A stretch of 22,421 nt of DNA from an uncultured Eubacteriales bacterium (GCA_900549405.1 URNZ01000029.1:1-22421), one strand, 5' to 3'. Shown: positions 15,112 through 22,261, numbered from the stretch's first letter. A program made the numbers and translations. The notes: a model not told the origin generated them from the sequence alone.

Positions 15112-15738
15112 TTATTCTTCCAAGATATCCGCCACGTAGCTCTCCACGTCGAAGGGGTCCAGCGGGCTGTCCTTGCGGAGGTAGAGGGGGTGATGGGGGT
15201 GGCCCTTTTTGGAGCGCTTTCCGGCGGAGAACCACTGTGCCCCCCGCTCATGCCCCAGGGCGATCATGTCCCGGACGCAGGTTGGCAAGTAGTTTCGCTT
15301 TTCAATGATGGTGCCCCAGGCGGCCCACACGGCGGGATGGCCCGCCGCGTCCAGGGACAGGGCATAGTCAAAGGCCCGCATGTTCTCCCGGTGGAGGGCC
15401 AGGTTGCACTCCGGCTCCATGTCATCGGGCCGGGTGGCCCGCTGGGCATAGACGTTGAACATGAGGAAGCTGTCAAACCCGTTGTGCAGGGCCACACGTT
15501 CCACCGACTTCAGGGTGTTGTCCAGGTCGTCCGGGGCGGCGGTGGAGGGGTTGATGCCCACGCAGATCAGGGGGTGCTGCCCCCGGGTGCCCAGGATATA
15601 ACGATACTCCCCGTAGTGATTGGGGACGTATATCCATTTTGTAATGTCATACTCGGGGCTGGGTTCCAACGCCTGGGCCAGGGCGGCGTCGAAGGGGACC
15701 ACCTCCAGGGCCTGGGTGGGGCAGGACGGGATGTGCAT
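15112..15738 (-). CDS. DUF1643 family protein
   Basis: A 208-residue protein with the DUF1643 signatures GINPSTA in the first half and NVYAQRATRP around the middle, then AAWGTIIEKR. The function of the family is not established. The ATG at 15738 is chosen because AAGGAG lies 8 nt upstream on the minus strand; the longer open frame reaching 15888 adds a proline-rich run crossing the promoter of the divergent gene and is unlikely. It is first in the minus-strand run with the oxidoreductase and acyltransferase, but no clear promoter was found for it in the short divergent region. Confidence 0.85.
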   Translation of the reverse strand: MHIPSCPTQALEVVPFDAALAQALEPSPEYDITKWIYVPNHYGEYRYILGTRGQHPLICVGINPSTAAPDDLDNTLKSVERVALHNGFDSFLMFNVYAQRATRPDDMEPECNLALHRENMRAFDYALSLDAAGHPAVWAAWGTIIEKRNYLPTCVRDMIALGHERGAQWFSAGKRSKKGHPHHPLYLRKDSPLDPFDVESYVADILEE

Positions 15739-15793
15739 GGGAAAGACTCCTTTGGCTGAAAAATTCTTCCGTGGAAAACAGAGCGGTCCGGCG

Positions 15794-15822
15794 TTGCGCG
15801 GCGGGGGCGGCTCTGGTATAAT
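15794..15822 (+). promoter_or_regulatory. Promoter of the SLH-GH25 gene
   Basis: TTGCGC (15794-15799), a 17-bp spacer, and a perfect TATAAT (15817-15822) preceded by TGG, an extended -10. The predicted start near 15829 leaves a leader of about 83 nt. Confidence 0.8.
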
Positions 15823-15911
15823 GTGCAGGGACATCAGGTCGAATGATGGCGCTAAGAGCACTATATCAAATCGGCCATTTCTTTTCAAGCAAAATCAGAG
15901 AGGAGCACACC

Positions 15912-17234
15912 ATGAAACAGCAATTTCTGCGCCGCGCTTTGGGCGGGGCGCTTTCCATCGGACTGCTGATGCAGCCCGCCCTGGCCGCCGTGACGCCGGA
16001 CATTCCCCAGGGCTGGACCACCCCCTTTTCCGACGTGGCGGAGGGGGACTGGTACACCCCCTTCGTGTCCACCCTGAACAGCCAGGGGGTCATCAACGGC
16101 TATGACGACGGGCGCTTTGGCCCCAACGACGCGGTGAAGGCGGGGGACGCCATCCTGATGGTGGTGAAGGCCGCCGGAAGCGGGAACCAGCCCGCACTGG
16201 AGGGGGCGCACTATGCCGCGGGCTATGTGCAGTATGCCCTGGACCGGGGCTGGCTGACCCAGGCCCAGGCGGCGGTGGATCTGAACGCCCCGGCCTCCCG
16301 GCTGTACATCGCCGCGCTGGCGGCCAAGGCGCTGGGGCTGTCCGCCTCTACCAAGCGCAGCCCCTTTGCCGACGTGAGCGACGGATATGTCACCGCCCTG
16401 TATCAAAACGGCGTGGTGGTGGGGGAGAAGTCGGGCAGCAAGCGGTATTTCAAGCCCAACGACTCCATCACCCGGGCGGAACTGAGCGTCATCGTGTGGC
16501 AGGTGATGGCCTTTGACGATTACATCCACTTCAGCTCCCACGTGCTGGAGAAGCTGGACGGGGTGCCCGTGAACGACTATGACAACGCCGCCTTTGTCAG
16601 CTCCGACGGCATGATGACCTATACCAAGGAGAACGGCTCTCTGGCGGGCATCGACGTGTCCTCCCACCAGGGGACCATCGACTGGGCCAAGGTGGCGGAG
16701 GACGGCATCGACTTTGCCATCATCCGCTGCGGCGGGCGGTATTACCAGAGCGGCACCGTGTTCGAGGACAAGCAGTTCCGGGCCAACATCCAGGGGGCCC
16801 TGGACGCTGGCATCCAGGTGGGCATCTATTTCTTCTCTCAGGCCACCAGCGCCCAGGAGGCCCGGGAGGAGGCCCAGTTCGTCCTGGACACCATCCAGGG
16901 CTATGACGTCACCGGCCCGGTGGTCTTCGACTGGGAGAACATCGGAAACGACTCCGCCCGCACCGACGGCATGACCAGCGGCCAGGTGACGGCGGCGGCC
17001 AACGCCTTCTGCCAGACGGTGGAGGAGGCGGGCTATCAGCCCATGATCTATTTCAACCAGTACATCGGCTATCTCCTCTATGACCTGGACCAGGTGGTGC
17101 AGTACCCCTTCTGGCTGGCGGAGTATAACGCGGTGCCCAGCTTCTATTATGACTTTGAGATGTGGCAGTACACCAGCAGCGGATCGGTCAGCGGCATCAG
17201 CGGAAAAGTAGACCGGAACGTGTGGATGCAGTAA
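15912..17234 (+). CDS. Exported SLH-domain GH25 lysozyme
   Basis: A 440-residue exported protein. The signal peptide MKQQFLRRALGGALSIGLLM ends near QPALA (about residue 25). Three S-layer-homology-like segments follow: FSDVAEGDWYTPFV...GYDDGRFGPND (about 37-85), a divergent one (about 95-150) and FADVSDGYVTALY...YFKPNDSITRAELS (about 155-205). The C-terminal half (about 244-440) is a GH25 muramidase with D248 in GIDVSSHQG, and D340 and E342 in VFDWEN, matching the catalytic acidic residues of the family. It would cut the glycan chain of peptidoglycan while bound to the cell wall through the SLH part. A remodelling or cell-separation role is likely; a phage origin is less likely given the SLH part. 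RBS AGAGAGGAG. Confidence 0.93.
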   Translation: MKQQFLRRALGGALSIGLLMQPALAAVTPDIPQGWTTPFSDVAEGDWYTPFVSTLNSQGVINGYDDGRFGPNDAVKAGDAILMVVKAAGSGNQPALEGAHYAAGYVQYALDRGWLTQAQAAVDLNAPASRLYIAALAAKALGLSASTKRSPFADVSDGYVTALYQNGVVVGEKSGSKRYFKPNDSITRAELSVIVWQVMAFDDYIHFSSHVLEKLDGVPVNDYDNAAFVSSDGMMTYTKENGSLAGIDVSSHQGTIDWAKVAEDGIDFAIIRCGGRYYQSGTVFEDKQFRANIQGALDAGIQVGIYFFSQATSAQEAREEAQFVLDTIQGYDVTGPVVFDWENIGNDSARTDGMTSGQVTAAANAFCQTVEEAGYQPMIYFNQYIGYLLYDLDQVVQYPFWLAEYNAVPSFYYDFEMWQYTSSGSVSGISGKVDRNVWMQ

Positions 17235-17279
17235 GATTTTTTCTCCGGCGGGAATTTGATACCAAATCCAGGCGGCCTG

Positions 17280-17288
17280 TGCTATAAT
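17280..17288 (+). promoter_or_regulatory. Extended -10 promoter of pgi
   Basis: TGC-TATAAT (17280-17288) is an extended -10. The best -35-like element, TTGATA at 17256-17261, is 21 bp away, too far to count, so the extended -10 probably drives activity. The distance to the start codon is about 44 nt. Confidence 0.6.
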
Positions 17289-17331
17289 ACAGGCAAGCAG
17301 TATTCCAGAATTTTTCTAGGAGGGACCTATT

Positions 17332-18657
17332 ATGTTAAAACTGGACCTTTCCAAGCTGGACCAATTTCTGCCCCAGGACTATGTGACCGCCCGTCAGGAC
17401 GACCTGGCCCAGGCCGCGGACATGCTGGCCCATCACAACGGCCCCGGCGGGGACTTTACCGGCTGGGTAAATCTGCCCCGGGACTATGACAAGGAGGAGT
17501 TTGCCCGCATCAAGGCGGCGGCCAAGAAGATCCAGCAGCAGTCCCAGGTGCTGGTGGTCATCGGCATCGGCGGCTCCTATCTGGGGGCCCGGGCGGTGAT
17601 CGAGCTGCTGGCCTCCCCCAACTATAACCTGAAGCAGAAAAATACCCCGGACATCTATTTCGCCGGAAACGGCCTGTCCACCGACGCCCTGCTGGAGCTG
17701 ATCGCCCTCATCGGGGACCGGGACTTCTCGGTAAACGTCATCTCTAAGTCGGGCACGACCACCGAGCCCGCCGTGGCCTTCCGCATCTTCCGGGCCATGC
17801 TGGAGGAGAAGTATGGGCCGGAGGGGGCACGGGAGCGCATCTATGCCACCACCGACAAGGCCCGGGGCGCCCTGAAGGGCCTGGCCGACCAGGAGGGCTA
17901 TGAGGAGTTCGTGGTGCCCGATGACGTGGGCGGGCGGTATTCCGTCCTCACCGCCGTGGGCCTGCTGCCCATCGCCGCCGCCGGACTGGACATCGACCAG
18001 CTGATGGCCGGGGCCCAGCGGGCCATGGAGGCGCTGTCCGCCCCCGACCTGGACAACCCCGCCTGGCAGTATGCCGCCGCCCGGAACGCCCTGTATGAAA
18101 GCGGCAAGAAGGTGGAGCTGCTGGCCTGCTACGAGCCCAGCTTCCGCTTCTTCTCTGAGTGGTGGAAGCAGCTCTATGGCGAGAGCGAGGGCAAGGAGAA
18201 CAAGGGCCTGTTCCCCGCCAGCGTGGAGTTCACCGCCGACCTGCACTCCATGGGCCAGTACATCCAGCAGGGGGAGCGGCTGATGTTCGAGACGGTGGTG
18301 AAGTTTGCCCCCAAGGGGGAGTTCATCATCCCCAACGACCCGGCCAATGTGGACGGGCTGAACTTCCTGTCCGGCAAGCCCCTGGCCTTTGTGGCCGAGC
18401 AGGCCATGCGGGGGACCATTCTGGCCCACGTGGACGGCGGCGTGCCCAACATCCTGCTGGAGCTGCCCGCCATCAGCGAGGACACGGTGGGCGAGCTGAT
18501 CTACTTCTTCGAGTATGTGTGCGGCCTGTCCGGCTATCTGCTGAAGGTGAACCCCTTCGACCAGCCCGGGGTGGAGGCCTATAAGAAGAATATGTTCGCC
18601 CTGCTGGGCAAGCCGGGGTATGAGCAGCTGCGGGAGAGCCTGGAACAGCGGCTTTAA
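17332..18657 (+). CDS. pgi: Glucose-6-phosphate isomerase
   Basis: A 441-residue Pgi interconverting glucose 6-phosphate and fructose 6-phosphate in glycolysis and gluconeogenesis. The length is that of the short Firmicute form. Motifs: [13 protein letters not shown] (about 77-88) and [12 protein letters not shown] (about 136-147) form the phosphate-binding site. [10 protein letters not shown] with the following [18 protein letters not shown], and [12 protein letters not shown] near the C-terminus, provide the catalytic Glu/His/Lys region. The start is certain: AGGAGGG at 17318-17324 lies 7 nt upstream of ATG. The gene stands alone between its own promoter and the promoter of the next gene. 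Confidence 0.98.
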   Translation: MLKLDLSKLDQFLPQDYVTARQDDLAQAADMLAHHNGPGGDFTGWVNLPRDYDKEEFARIKAAAKKIQQQSQVLVVIGIGGSYLGARAVIELLASPNYNLKQKNTPDIYFAGNGLSTDALLELIALIGDRDFSVNVISKSGTTTEPAVAFRIFRAMLEEKYGPEGARERIYATTDKARGALKGLADQEGYEEFVVPDDVGGRYSVLTAVGLLPIAAAGLDIDQLMAGAQRAMEALSAPDLDNPAWQYAAARNALYESGKKVELLACYEPSFRFFSEWWKQLYGESEGKENKGLFPASVEFTADLHSMGQYIQQGERLMFETVVKFAPKGEFIIPNDPANVDGLNFLSGKPLAFVAEQAMRGTILAHVDGGVPNILLELPAISEDTVGELIYFFEYVCGLSGYLLKVNPFDQPGVEAYKKNMFALLGKPGYEQLRESLEQRL

Positions 18658-18683
18658 ACCTCTGCTTGAGAAAATTCACAGAA

Positions 18684-18704
18684 TCCCGGTTGAAAAAACC
18701 GGGA
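18684..18704. promoter_or_regulatory. Palindrome overlapping the -35 box of the P-loop gene
   Basis: TCCCGGTT and AACCGGGA are perfect inverted arms around GAAAA. The left arm and loop contain the -35 TTGAAA at 18690-18695. It could be an operator, or a hairpin ending the pgi message, which lacks another terminator; no T-run follows. Confidence 0.5.
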
Positions 18705-18718
18705 GCGTATGGTAAAAT
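18690..18718 (+). promoter_or_regulatory. Promoter of the small P-loop gene
   Basis: TTGAAA (18690-18695), 17 bp, TAAAAT (18713-18718): a strong match to the sigma-A consensus. The short leader contains a GGGGG-AGCAG-CCCCC hairpin (18730-18744) just upstream of the ribosome site. Confidence 0.75.
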
Positions 18719-18766
18719 TATAGTGCAAAGGGGGAGCAGCCCCCAAACGTATAAGGAGTGATACAC

Positions 18767-19177
18767 ATGATTCGAGTCATCATGGGCAAGAAGGGCTCCG
18801 GCAAGACCAAGCAGATGATCGAGATGATCAACAATGCAGTCCAGACCGAGCACGGCAATGTTGTTTGCATCGAAAAGGGCAATAAGCTGACTTTCGATAT
18901 TCATTATCAGATCCGCCTGGTTGAGGCCAGCCAGTACAACGTCGACAGCTACACTGCGCTGAAGGGCTTTATCAGCGGCCTGTACGCCGGCAACTACGAC
19001 ATCACCCACGTCTTCATCGACAGCCTGACCAAGATCGTGGAGGGCGAGCCCGACCTGGAGACCGAGAAGTTCCTGGATTGGCTGAACAACTTCGGTGAGA
19101 AGCACAACATCAAGTTCACCATCACCATCAGCGACGACGAGTCTCTGGCCTCTGACGGCATCAAGAAGTACTTCTAA
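18767..19177 (+). CDS. Small conserved P-loop NTPase of unknown function
   Basis: A 136-residue protein with a clear Walker A motif (GKKGSGKT, residues 7-14) right at the N-terminus and a Walker B-like strand ITHVFIDS (D85). It ends in a short acidic-basic tail. It is far shorter than PilT or ABC ATPases, although similar proteins in Clostridia are sometimes named after PilT; I do not support that role. The ATG at 18767 has AAGGAG 8 nt upstream; the GTG at 18758 overlaps the ribosome site and is rejected. Codon use (AAG, AAC, ATC, GAC) looks more regular than in the neighbours, and with the strong promoter this suggests high expression. Monocistronic, with a strong terminator. Confidence 0.85.
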   Translation: MIRVIMGKKGSGKTKQMIEMINNAVQTEHGNVVCIEKGNKLTFDIHYQIRLVEASQYNVDSYTALKGFISGLYAGNYDITHVFIDSLTKIVEGEPDLETEKFLDWLNNFGEKHNIKFTITISDDESLASDGIKKYF

Positions 19178-19196
19178 GAATTCTGCTCTTTGCACA

Positions 19197-19235
19197 AAAA
19201 AGCGCCCTGCGGGAAAGACCCGCAGGGCGCTTTTC
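19197..19235 (+). terminator. Intrinsic terminator after the P-loop gene
   Basis: GCGCCCTGCGGG (19202-19213) pairs perfectly with CCCGCAGGGCGC (19219-19230) around AAAGA, with A-run before and TTTTCGCGCTTTTT after. It can work in both directions. Confidence 0.92.
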
Positions 19236-19501
19236 GCGCTTTTTCGACAAATCAAATGGGGAAAAAGGGGGAAGAAAGGGGAATTTTCAAAAAAATTTGA
19301 GAAATTTCAGAGAAAGGTGTACGGAAACGTCCTGCGGCGGGGGGTGTGTCCTGGGGGCGGATATTTCAGAAGGACAAAAAATTGCAAAAAATACCCGCCG
19401 AAAAAAGCCGTTTCCTATAATATAAACGTGAAATCCGCACAAAAACGGAGATTGACAGAAAAAGACAGATAAGCTATGCTGGGCACAGAGGTCGGGGAAA
19501 T
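19236..19501. other. Gene-free AT-rich stretch before the tRNA pair
   Basis: About 265 bp without a credible gene. It holds poly-purine runs (19258-19320), a TATAAT at 19416-19421 without a good -35, and the isolated near-consensus promoter listed separately at 19452-19480. A 91-codon-plus frame across it into the tRNAs has no ribosome site and is rejected. No known small RNA is recognised. Confidence 0.6.
19452..19480 (+). promoter_or_regulatory. Orphan near-consensus promoter facing the tRNA pair
   Basis: TTGACA (19452-19457), 17 bp, TATGCT (19475-19480). Transcription would start near 19487 and run head-on into tRNA-Tyr and tRNA-Thr, which are on the minus strand. No gene is seen that it should serve. 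Confidence 0.55.
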
Positions 19502-19540
19502 AAAAAAACTCGTCGCAAGCGATATGTAGCTTGCGACGAG
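19502..19540 (-). terminator. Terminator of the tRNA-Thr-Tyr operon
   Basis: CTCGTCGCAAGC and GCTTGCGACGAG form a perfect 12-bp stem; on the minus strand it is followed by TTTTTTTA. It begins 1 nt after the CCA end of tRNA-Tyr. Confidence 0.95.
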
Positions 19541-19541
19541 C

Positions 19542-19626
19542 TGGTGGAGGAGGGTGGATTCGGACCACCGAAGCGAAACGCAACAGATTTACAGTCTGCC
19601 CCCTTTGGCCACTCGGGAACTCCTCC
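19542..19626 (-). tRNA. tRNA-Tyr (anticodon GTA)
   Basis: An 85-nt class II tRNA with a long variable arm. The acceptor stem is GGAGGAG/CTCCTCC. The anticodon arm GCAGA/TCTGT holds CTGTAAA with anticodon GTA. CCA is encoded. As a GUN-anticodon tRNA it is a predicted substrate for queuosine modification, the pathway of QueH in this window. Confidence 0.96.
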
Positions 19627-19637
19627 ATATGCAATTG

Positions 19638-19713
19638 TGGAGCTGGTGGACGGATTCGAACCCCCGACCTGCTGATTACAAATCAGCTGCTCTACCGACT
19701 GAGCTACACCAGC
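19638..19713 (-). tRNA. tRNA-Thr (anticodon TGT)
   Basis: A 76-nt tRNA with acceptor stem GCTGGTG/CACCAGC, anticodon arm GCTGA/TCAGC with loop TTTGTAA (anticodon TGT), T loop TTCGAAT and encoded CCA. It is first in a two-tRNA operon; tRNA-Tyr follows 11 nt later. Confidence 0.96.
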
Positions 19714-19754
19714 GTGTTCGTTGTTCGCTCATCAACTGTCCAACAGCAAGGGAT

Positions 19755-19783
19755 AGTATAGCAGGGGGAAGGGGGATTGTCAA
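19755..19783 (-). promoter_or_regulatory. Consensus promoter of the tRNA-Thr-Tyr operon
   Basis: On the minus strand, TTGACA (19783-19778), 17 bp, TATACT (19760-19755): an almost perfect sigma-A promoter about 40 bp upstream of tRNA-Thr. Confidence 0.92.
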
Positions 19784-19974
19784 GCATTTTCGCAGAAAAA
19801 GTTTTTTCTTTTTTCGGGGGGCCCATCGAGGGGGGAAAGCGGCCTGTTTTGCTGCCGCCCCTGCGGGACCATCAGGCCCTATGGGCGGGGTATTGCCCCC
19901 GGTGCGGGGAGGAGAACTATGACACGGACGAGGAACTGTGCCCCCTGTGCCGGGCGCGGGAAGAAGAGGGCTGA
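19777..19974 (+). CDS. Small zinc-ribbon protein
   Basis: A short protein ending in YCPRCGEENYDTDEELCPLC followed by RAREEEG: two CxxC knuckles 15 residues apart that should bind one zinc ion. The start is uncertain. TTG at 19777 gives 65 residues but overlaps the tRNA promoter; TTG at 19849, after GAGGGGGGAAAG, gives 41 residues starting close to the zinc ribbon. It lies 35 nt before a small coiled-coil gene and may share a transcript with it and the sigma-like gene that follows. Function is unknown; it is near the limit of what can be called from sequence. Confidence 0.45.
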   Translation: MSSIFAEKVFSFFGGPIEGGKRPVLLPPLRDHQALWAGYCPRCGEENYDTDEELCPLCRAREEEG

Positions 19975-20009
19975 CCGAGACGTCAGAAGAGAAGAAGGAG
20001 GAGATCTAC

Positions 20010-20243
20010 ATGACCTTGCAGGAACTGTCGGTGGAATACCGGGCCCACGCGGAGACGCTGTCCGCCCGGGTGAAGGAGCTGGAGCAGCGCCTGGAGCAGA
20101 CCAAGAATCCCAGGGAGCGCTGCCTGCTCCAGGACCGCATCCGCATGTTGTCCACCATGGTGCGGGAGGCCAGGGAGCTGGCCGTGCTCACCGAACACTA
20201 TTACGACAGGGGGTATCGCAGAAATGTCAGATACACGGTATAG
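20010..20243 (+). CDS. Small coiled-coil protein of unknown function
   Basis: A 77-residue, highly charged helical protein. The stretch YRAHAETLSARVKELEQRL and the following RDRIRMLSTMVREARELAV pattern suggest a two-helix coiled coil; the basic C-terminus is YDRGYRRNVRYTV. A strong ribosome site (GAAGGAGGAG) lies 7 nt upstream of ATG. Its last 20 nt overlap the start of the sigma region-4-like gene, implying coupled translation. Not recognised as a named family. It may be a partner of the regulator encoded next (inference). Confidence 0.7.
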   Translation: MTLQELSVEYRAHAETLSARVKELEQRLEQTKNPRERCLLQDRIRMLSTMVREARELAVLTEHYYDRGYRRNVRYTV

Positions 20244-20535
20244 AAGAGGGCGGGGCTTTGCCGCGGACATGGCGGTGTATAACCGCCAGATGGCCCCGGA
20301 CAACGACCAGGAGCTGAGCCTGTTAAAGCGCAACCTGATTCGGGCCTTGAAGGAGGATATCACCCCCCGCCAGCGGGAGACCATGCTGCTGTACTATGGC
20401 CAGGGGCTGAACATGCGGGAGATCGGCCTGAAGCTGGGGGTGGACAAGTCCACCGTCTCCCGCACCATCAAGCGGGGGGAGCGTCGGCTCCAGCGCTGCC
20501 TGCGCTATGGGGCCAAGGGGCTTTTGGAGAGTTAG
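20224..20535 (+). CDS. Sigma-70 region 4-like DNA-binding protein
   Basis: A 103-residue protein consisting almost only of a sigma region 4-type helix-turn-helix: ITPRQRETMLLYYGQGLNM, then REIGLKLGVDKSTVSRTIKR as the HTH, then a basic helix. No region 2 is present, so it cannot act as a whole sigma factor. Such short proteins are common in mobile elements and prophages of Firmicutes as transcription regulators. The start at 20224 overlaps the preceding gene by 20 nt; an internal ATG at 20269 is possible. The stop codon lies in a heptad repeat. Confidence 0.78.
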   Translation: MSDTRYRRGRGFAADMAVYNRQMAPDNDQELSLLKRNLIRALKEDITPRQRETMLLYYGQGLNMREIGLKLGVDKSTVSRTIKRGERRLQRCLRYGAKGLLES

Positions 20536-20564
20536 GAGTTAGGAGGGATGAGTTAGGAGTTGTT
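20530..20564 (+). repeat. Degenerate 7-bp tandem repeat (AGTTAGG)
   Basis: Five units in strict phase: AGTTAGG, AGTTAGG, AGGGATG, AGTTAGG, AGTTGTT. The array includes the stop codon of the sigma-like gene and runs into the -35 box of the HAD operon promoter. Confidence 0.6.
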
Positions 20565-20591
20565 GTCTTGAAGGGGCGGGTGTGGTAAAAT
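20563..20591 (+). promoter_or_regulatory. Promoter of the HAD-RNA methyltransferase operon
   Basis: TTGTCT (20563-20568), 17 bp, TAAAAT (20586-20591) preceded by TGG (extended -10). The predicted start near 20598 leaves a leader of about 27 nt. Confidence 0.7.
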
Positions 20592-20624
20592 AGGCGGGAC
20601 AAAGTTGAGAAATGAGGGAACGAC

Positions 20625-21278
20625 ATGCAGCCTTACCGCGCAGTGTGCTTTGATTTTGACTATACCCTGGCCGACGCCACCGACTCTATCGTGGCCGGGT
20701 TCCAACATGGCTTTACCAAAATGGGCTGGCCCGCCCCTGACCGGGAGACGGTGCGGGGCACTATCGGCTATCTGCTGGAGGACGCCTATACCATGCTCAC
20801 CGGGGACAGCGACCCCGCCCGCCGGGCCCAGTTCCGCCCACTGTTTCTGGAGGTGGCCAAGGAGCGCCAGCGCCGGGAGACGGTGCTCTTCCCCGGGGCG
20901 GAGGAGCTGCTGCGCGCCCTCCACGGCCACGGGGTGAAGACGGCCATCGTCAGCACCAAGCGGGGGGACACCATCCAATACATCATGGAGCGCTACCACC
21001 TGCTGGACCAGCTGGAGTTCGTCATCGGCAGCGAGGACGTCCACGCCCCCAAGCCCGACCCCCAGGGGCTGAACATGGCCCTGGAGCGCATGGGCTTAAA
21101 GCCGGAGGAACTGCTGTTCTGCGGGGACACGGTGCTGGACGCCGGGGCGGCGAAAAACGCCGGGTGCCCCTTCTGCGCCGTCCTCAACGGGACCACCCCG
21201 GCGGGGGACTTTGCCGACTTTCACCCGGTCCACATCGCCCCCGACCTGTTTGAACTGCGGCAGTGGCTGGAGGGATAA
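20625..21278 (+). CDS. HAD superfamily phosphatase (phosphoglycolate phosphatase-like)
   Basis: A 217-residue HAD hydrolase. All four motifs are present: nucleophile D10 and acid/base D12 in CFDFDYTLAD, S110 in AIVSTKR, K143 in KPDP, and D168/D172 in CGDTVLDAG. The insert after motif 1 is an alpha-helical cap (about 20-85), which places it among Gph/PGMB-like phosphatases acting on small phosphorylated metabolites. The true substrate cannot be inferred. It is 2 nt from the RNA methyltransferase gene and shares its promoter. Confidence 0.92.
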   Translation: MQPYRAVCFDFDYTLADATDSIVAGFQHGFTKMGWPAPDRETVRGTIGYLLEDAYTMLTGDSDPARRAQFRPLFLEVAKERQRRETVLFPGAEELLRALHGHGVKTAIVSTKRGDTIQYIMERYHLLDQLEFVIGSEDVHAPKPDPQGLNMALERMGLKPEELLFCGDTVLDAGAAKNAGCPFCAVLNGTTPAGDFADFHPVHIAPDLFELRQWLEG

Positions 21279-21280
21279 GC

Positions 21281-22102
21281 ATGAACGTCGTTGAGATCAC
21301 CGACCCCCAGGCATCCCAGCTGGACGTGTACGCCCGCCTCACCGAGGCCCAGCTGCGCTCCCGCCGCAGGCCGGAGGACGGCCTGTTCATCGCCGAGAGC
21401 GCTGTGGTCATCGGCCACGCCCTGGACGCGGGCTATCAGCCTGTCTCTCTGCTGATGGAGCGGCGGCAATTAGAAGGCAAGGACCGCCCCCTGGCCCAAA
21501 GAGTGGGGGACGTGCCCATCTACGTGGGGGAGCGGGAGGTGCTCTCCGGCATCACCGGCTATGCCCTCACACGTGGGGTGCTGTGCGCCATGCGCCGCCC
21601 CGCCCTGCCCACGGTGGAGCAGGTGTGCGCCGGGGCGCGGCGGCTGGCCGTGCTGGAGGGCATCGTGGACGCGGCCAACGTGGGGGCCATCTTCCGCTCC
21701 GCCGCCGCATTGGGCATGGACGGGGTGCTGGTCTCCCCCACCTGCATCGATCCCCTGTGCCGCCGGGCGGTGCGGGTGAGCATGGGCACCGTGTTCCAGG
21801 TCCCCTGGACCTACATCGGGGAGAAGAAGGGGGACTGGCCCCAGGCGGGGCTGGAGCGGCTGCGCAGGCTGGGCTTTGAGACGGCGGCTATGGCCCTGGA
21901 TGACCGGGCCGTGTCCATCGACGACCCCCGGCTGGAGCGGGACAGGCTGGCCCTGGTCCTGGGCACCGAGGGGGACGGCTTAGACCCGGAGACCATCGCC
22001 CGGTGCGACTACACCGTGTGTATCCCCATGCAGCACGGCGTGGACTCCCTGAACGTAGCCGCCGCCAGCGCCGTGGCCTTCTGGCAGCTGCGGGGGAAGT
22101 GA
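21281..22102 (+). CDS. SpoU/TrmH-family RNA 2'-O-methyltransferase
   Basis: A 273-residue SPOUT methyltransferase that should use S-adenosylmethionine to methylate the ribose of an rRNA or tRNA nucleotide. The N-terminal substrate-binding domain (about 1-105) includes RRRPEDGLFIAESAVVIGHAL. The catalytic domain has motif 1 DAANVGAIFRSAAALGMDGV, motif 2 LVLGTEGDGLDPETIARCD and motif 3 IPMQHGVDSLNVAAASAVAF, which form the trefoil knot. The target is not evident; RlmB- or TsnR-like activity is possible. The ATG at 21281 follows GGAGGG by 7 nt, only 2 nt after the HAD stop, so coupled translation is likely. A long palindrome 20 nt after its stop may act as its terminator. Confidence 0.93.
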   Translation: MNVVEITDPQASQLDVYARLTEAQLRSRRRPEDGLFIAESAVVIGHALDAGYQPVSLLMERRQLEGKDRPLAQRVGDVPIYVGEREVLSGITGYALTRGVLCAMRRPALPTVEQVCAGARRLAVLEGIVDAANVGAIFRSAAALGMDGVLVSPTCIDPLCRRAVRVSMGTVFQVPWTYIGEKKGDWPQAGLERLRRLGFETAAMALDDRAVSIDDPRLERDRLALVLGTEGDGLDPETIARCDYTVCIPMQHGVDSLNVAAASAVAFWQLRGK

Positions 22103-22121
22103 GTATGTAAATCGCTCGTCG

Positions 22122-22180
22122 TAATCACGGGGACGGTTCTTCTGATTAGGTACTAATCACAAGAACCGTCCCCATGATTA
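22122..22180. repeat. REP-like long palindrome
   Basis: Two 28-nt arms pair with only two mismatches around a 3-nt GTA loop. The core arms are GGGGACGGTTCTT and AAGAACCGTCCCC, flanked by TAATCA/TGATTA. This core is of the kind found at repetitive extragenic palindromes tied to IS200-like (Y1/RAYT) transposases. No transposase gene is in the window. Confidence 0.8.
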
Positions 22181-22210
22181 CAGGAAAGCTGCCCTGGAAA
22201 CGGAATCCCT

Positions 22211-22249
22211 CAGTCAGCTTCGCTGACAGCCCCCTTTCACAAGGGGGCC
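22211..22249. repeat. Double-hairpin repeat element
   Basis: Two adjacent stem-loops: GTCAGC-TTC-GCTGAC (22213-22227) and GCCCCCTT-TCAC-AAGGGGGC (22229-22248), preceded by GGAATCCCTCA. I recognise this pattern as a frequent intergenic repeat in Oscillospiraceae-like genomes, from memory rather than a search. Confidence 0.65.
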
Positions 22250-22261
22250 TAATGGTGCTTG

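Noticed and set aside
15739..15888. N-terminal extension of the DUF1643 protein
   Set aside because: The extra 50 residues read through the divergent SLH-GH25 promoter and lack a ribosome site, while AAGGAG precedes the ATG at 15738.
19531..19922. Open frames crossing the tRNA-Tyr and tRNA-Thr genes on the plus strand
   Set aside because: They translate the complement of tRNA genes and have no ribosome site.
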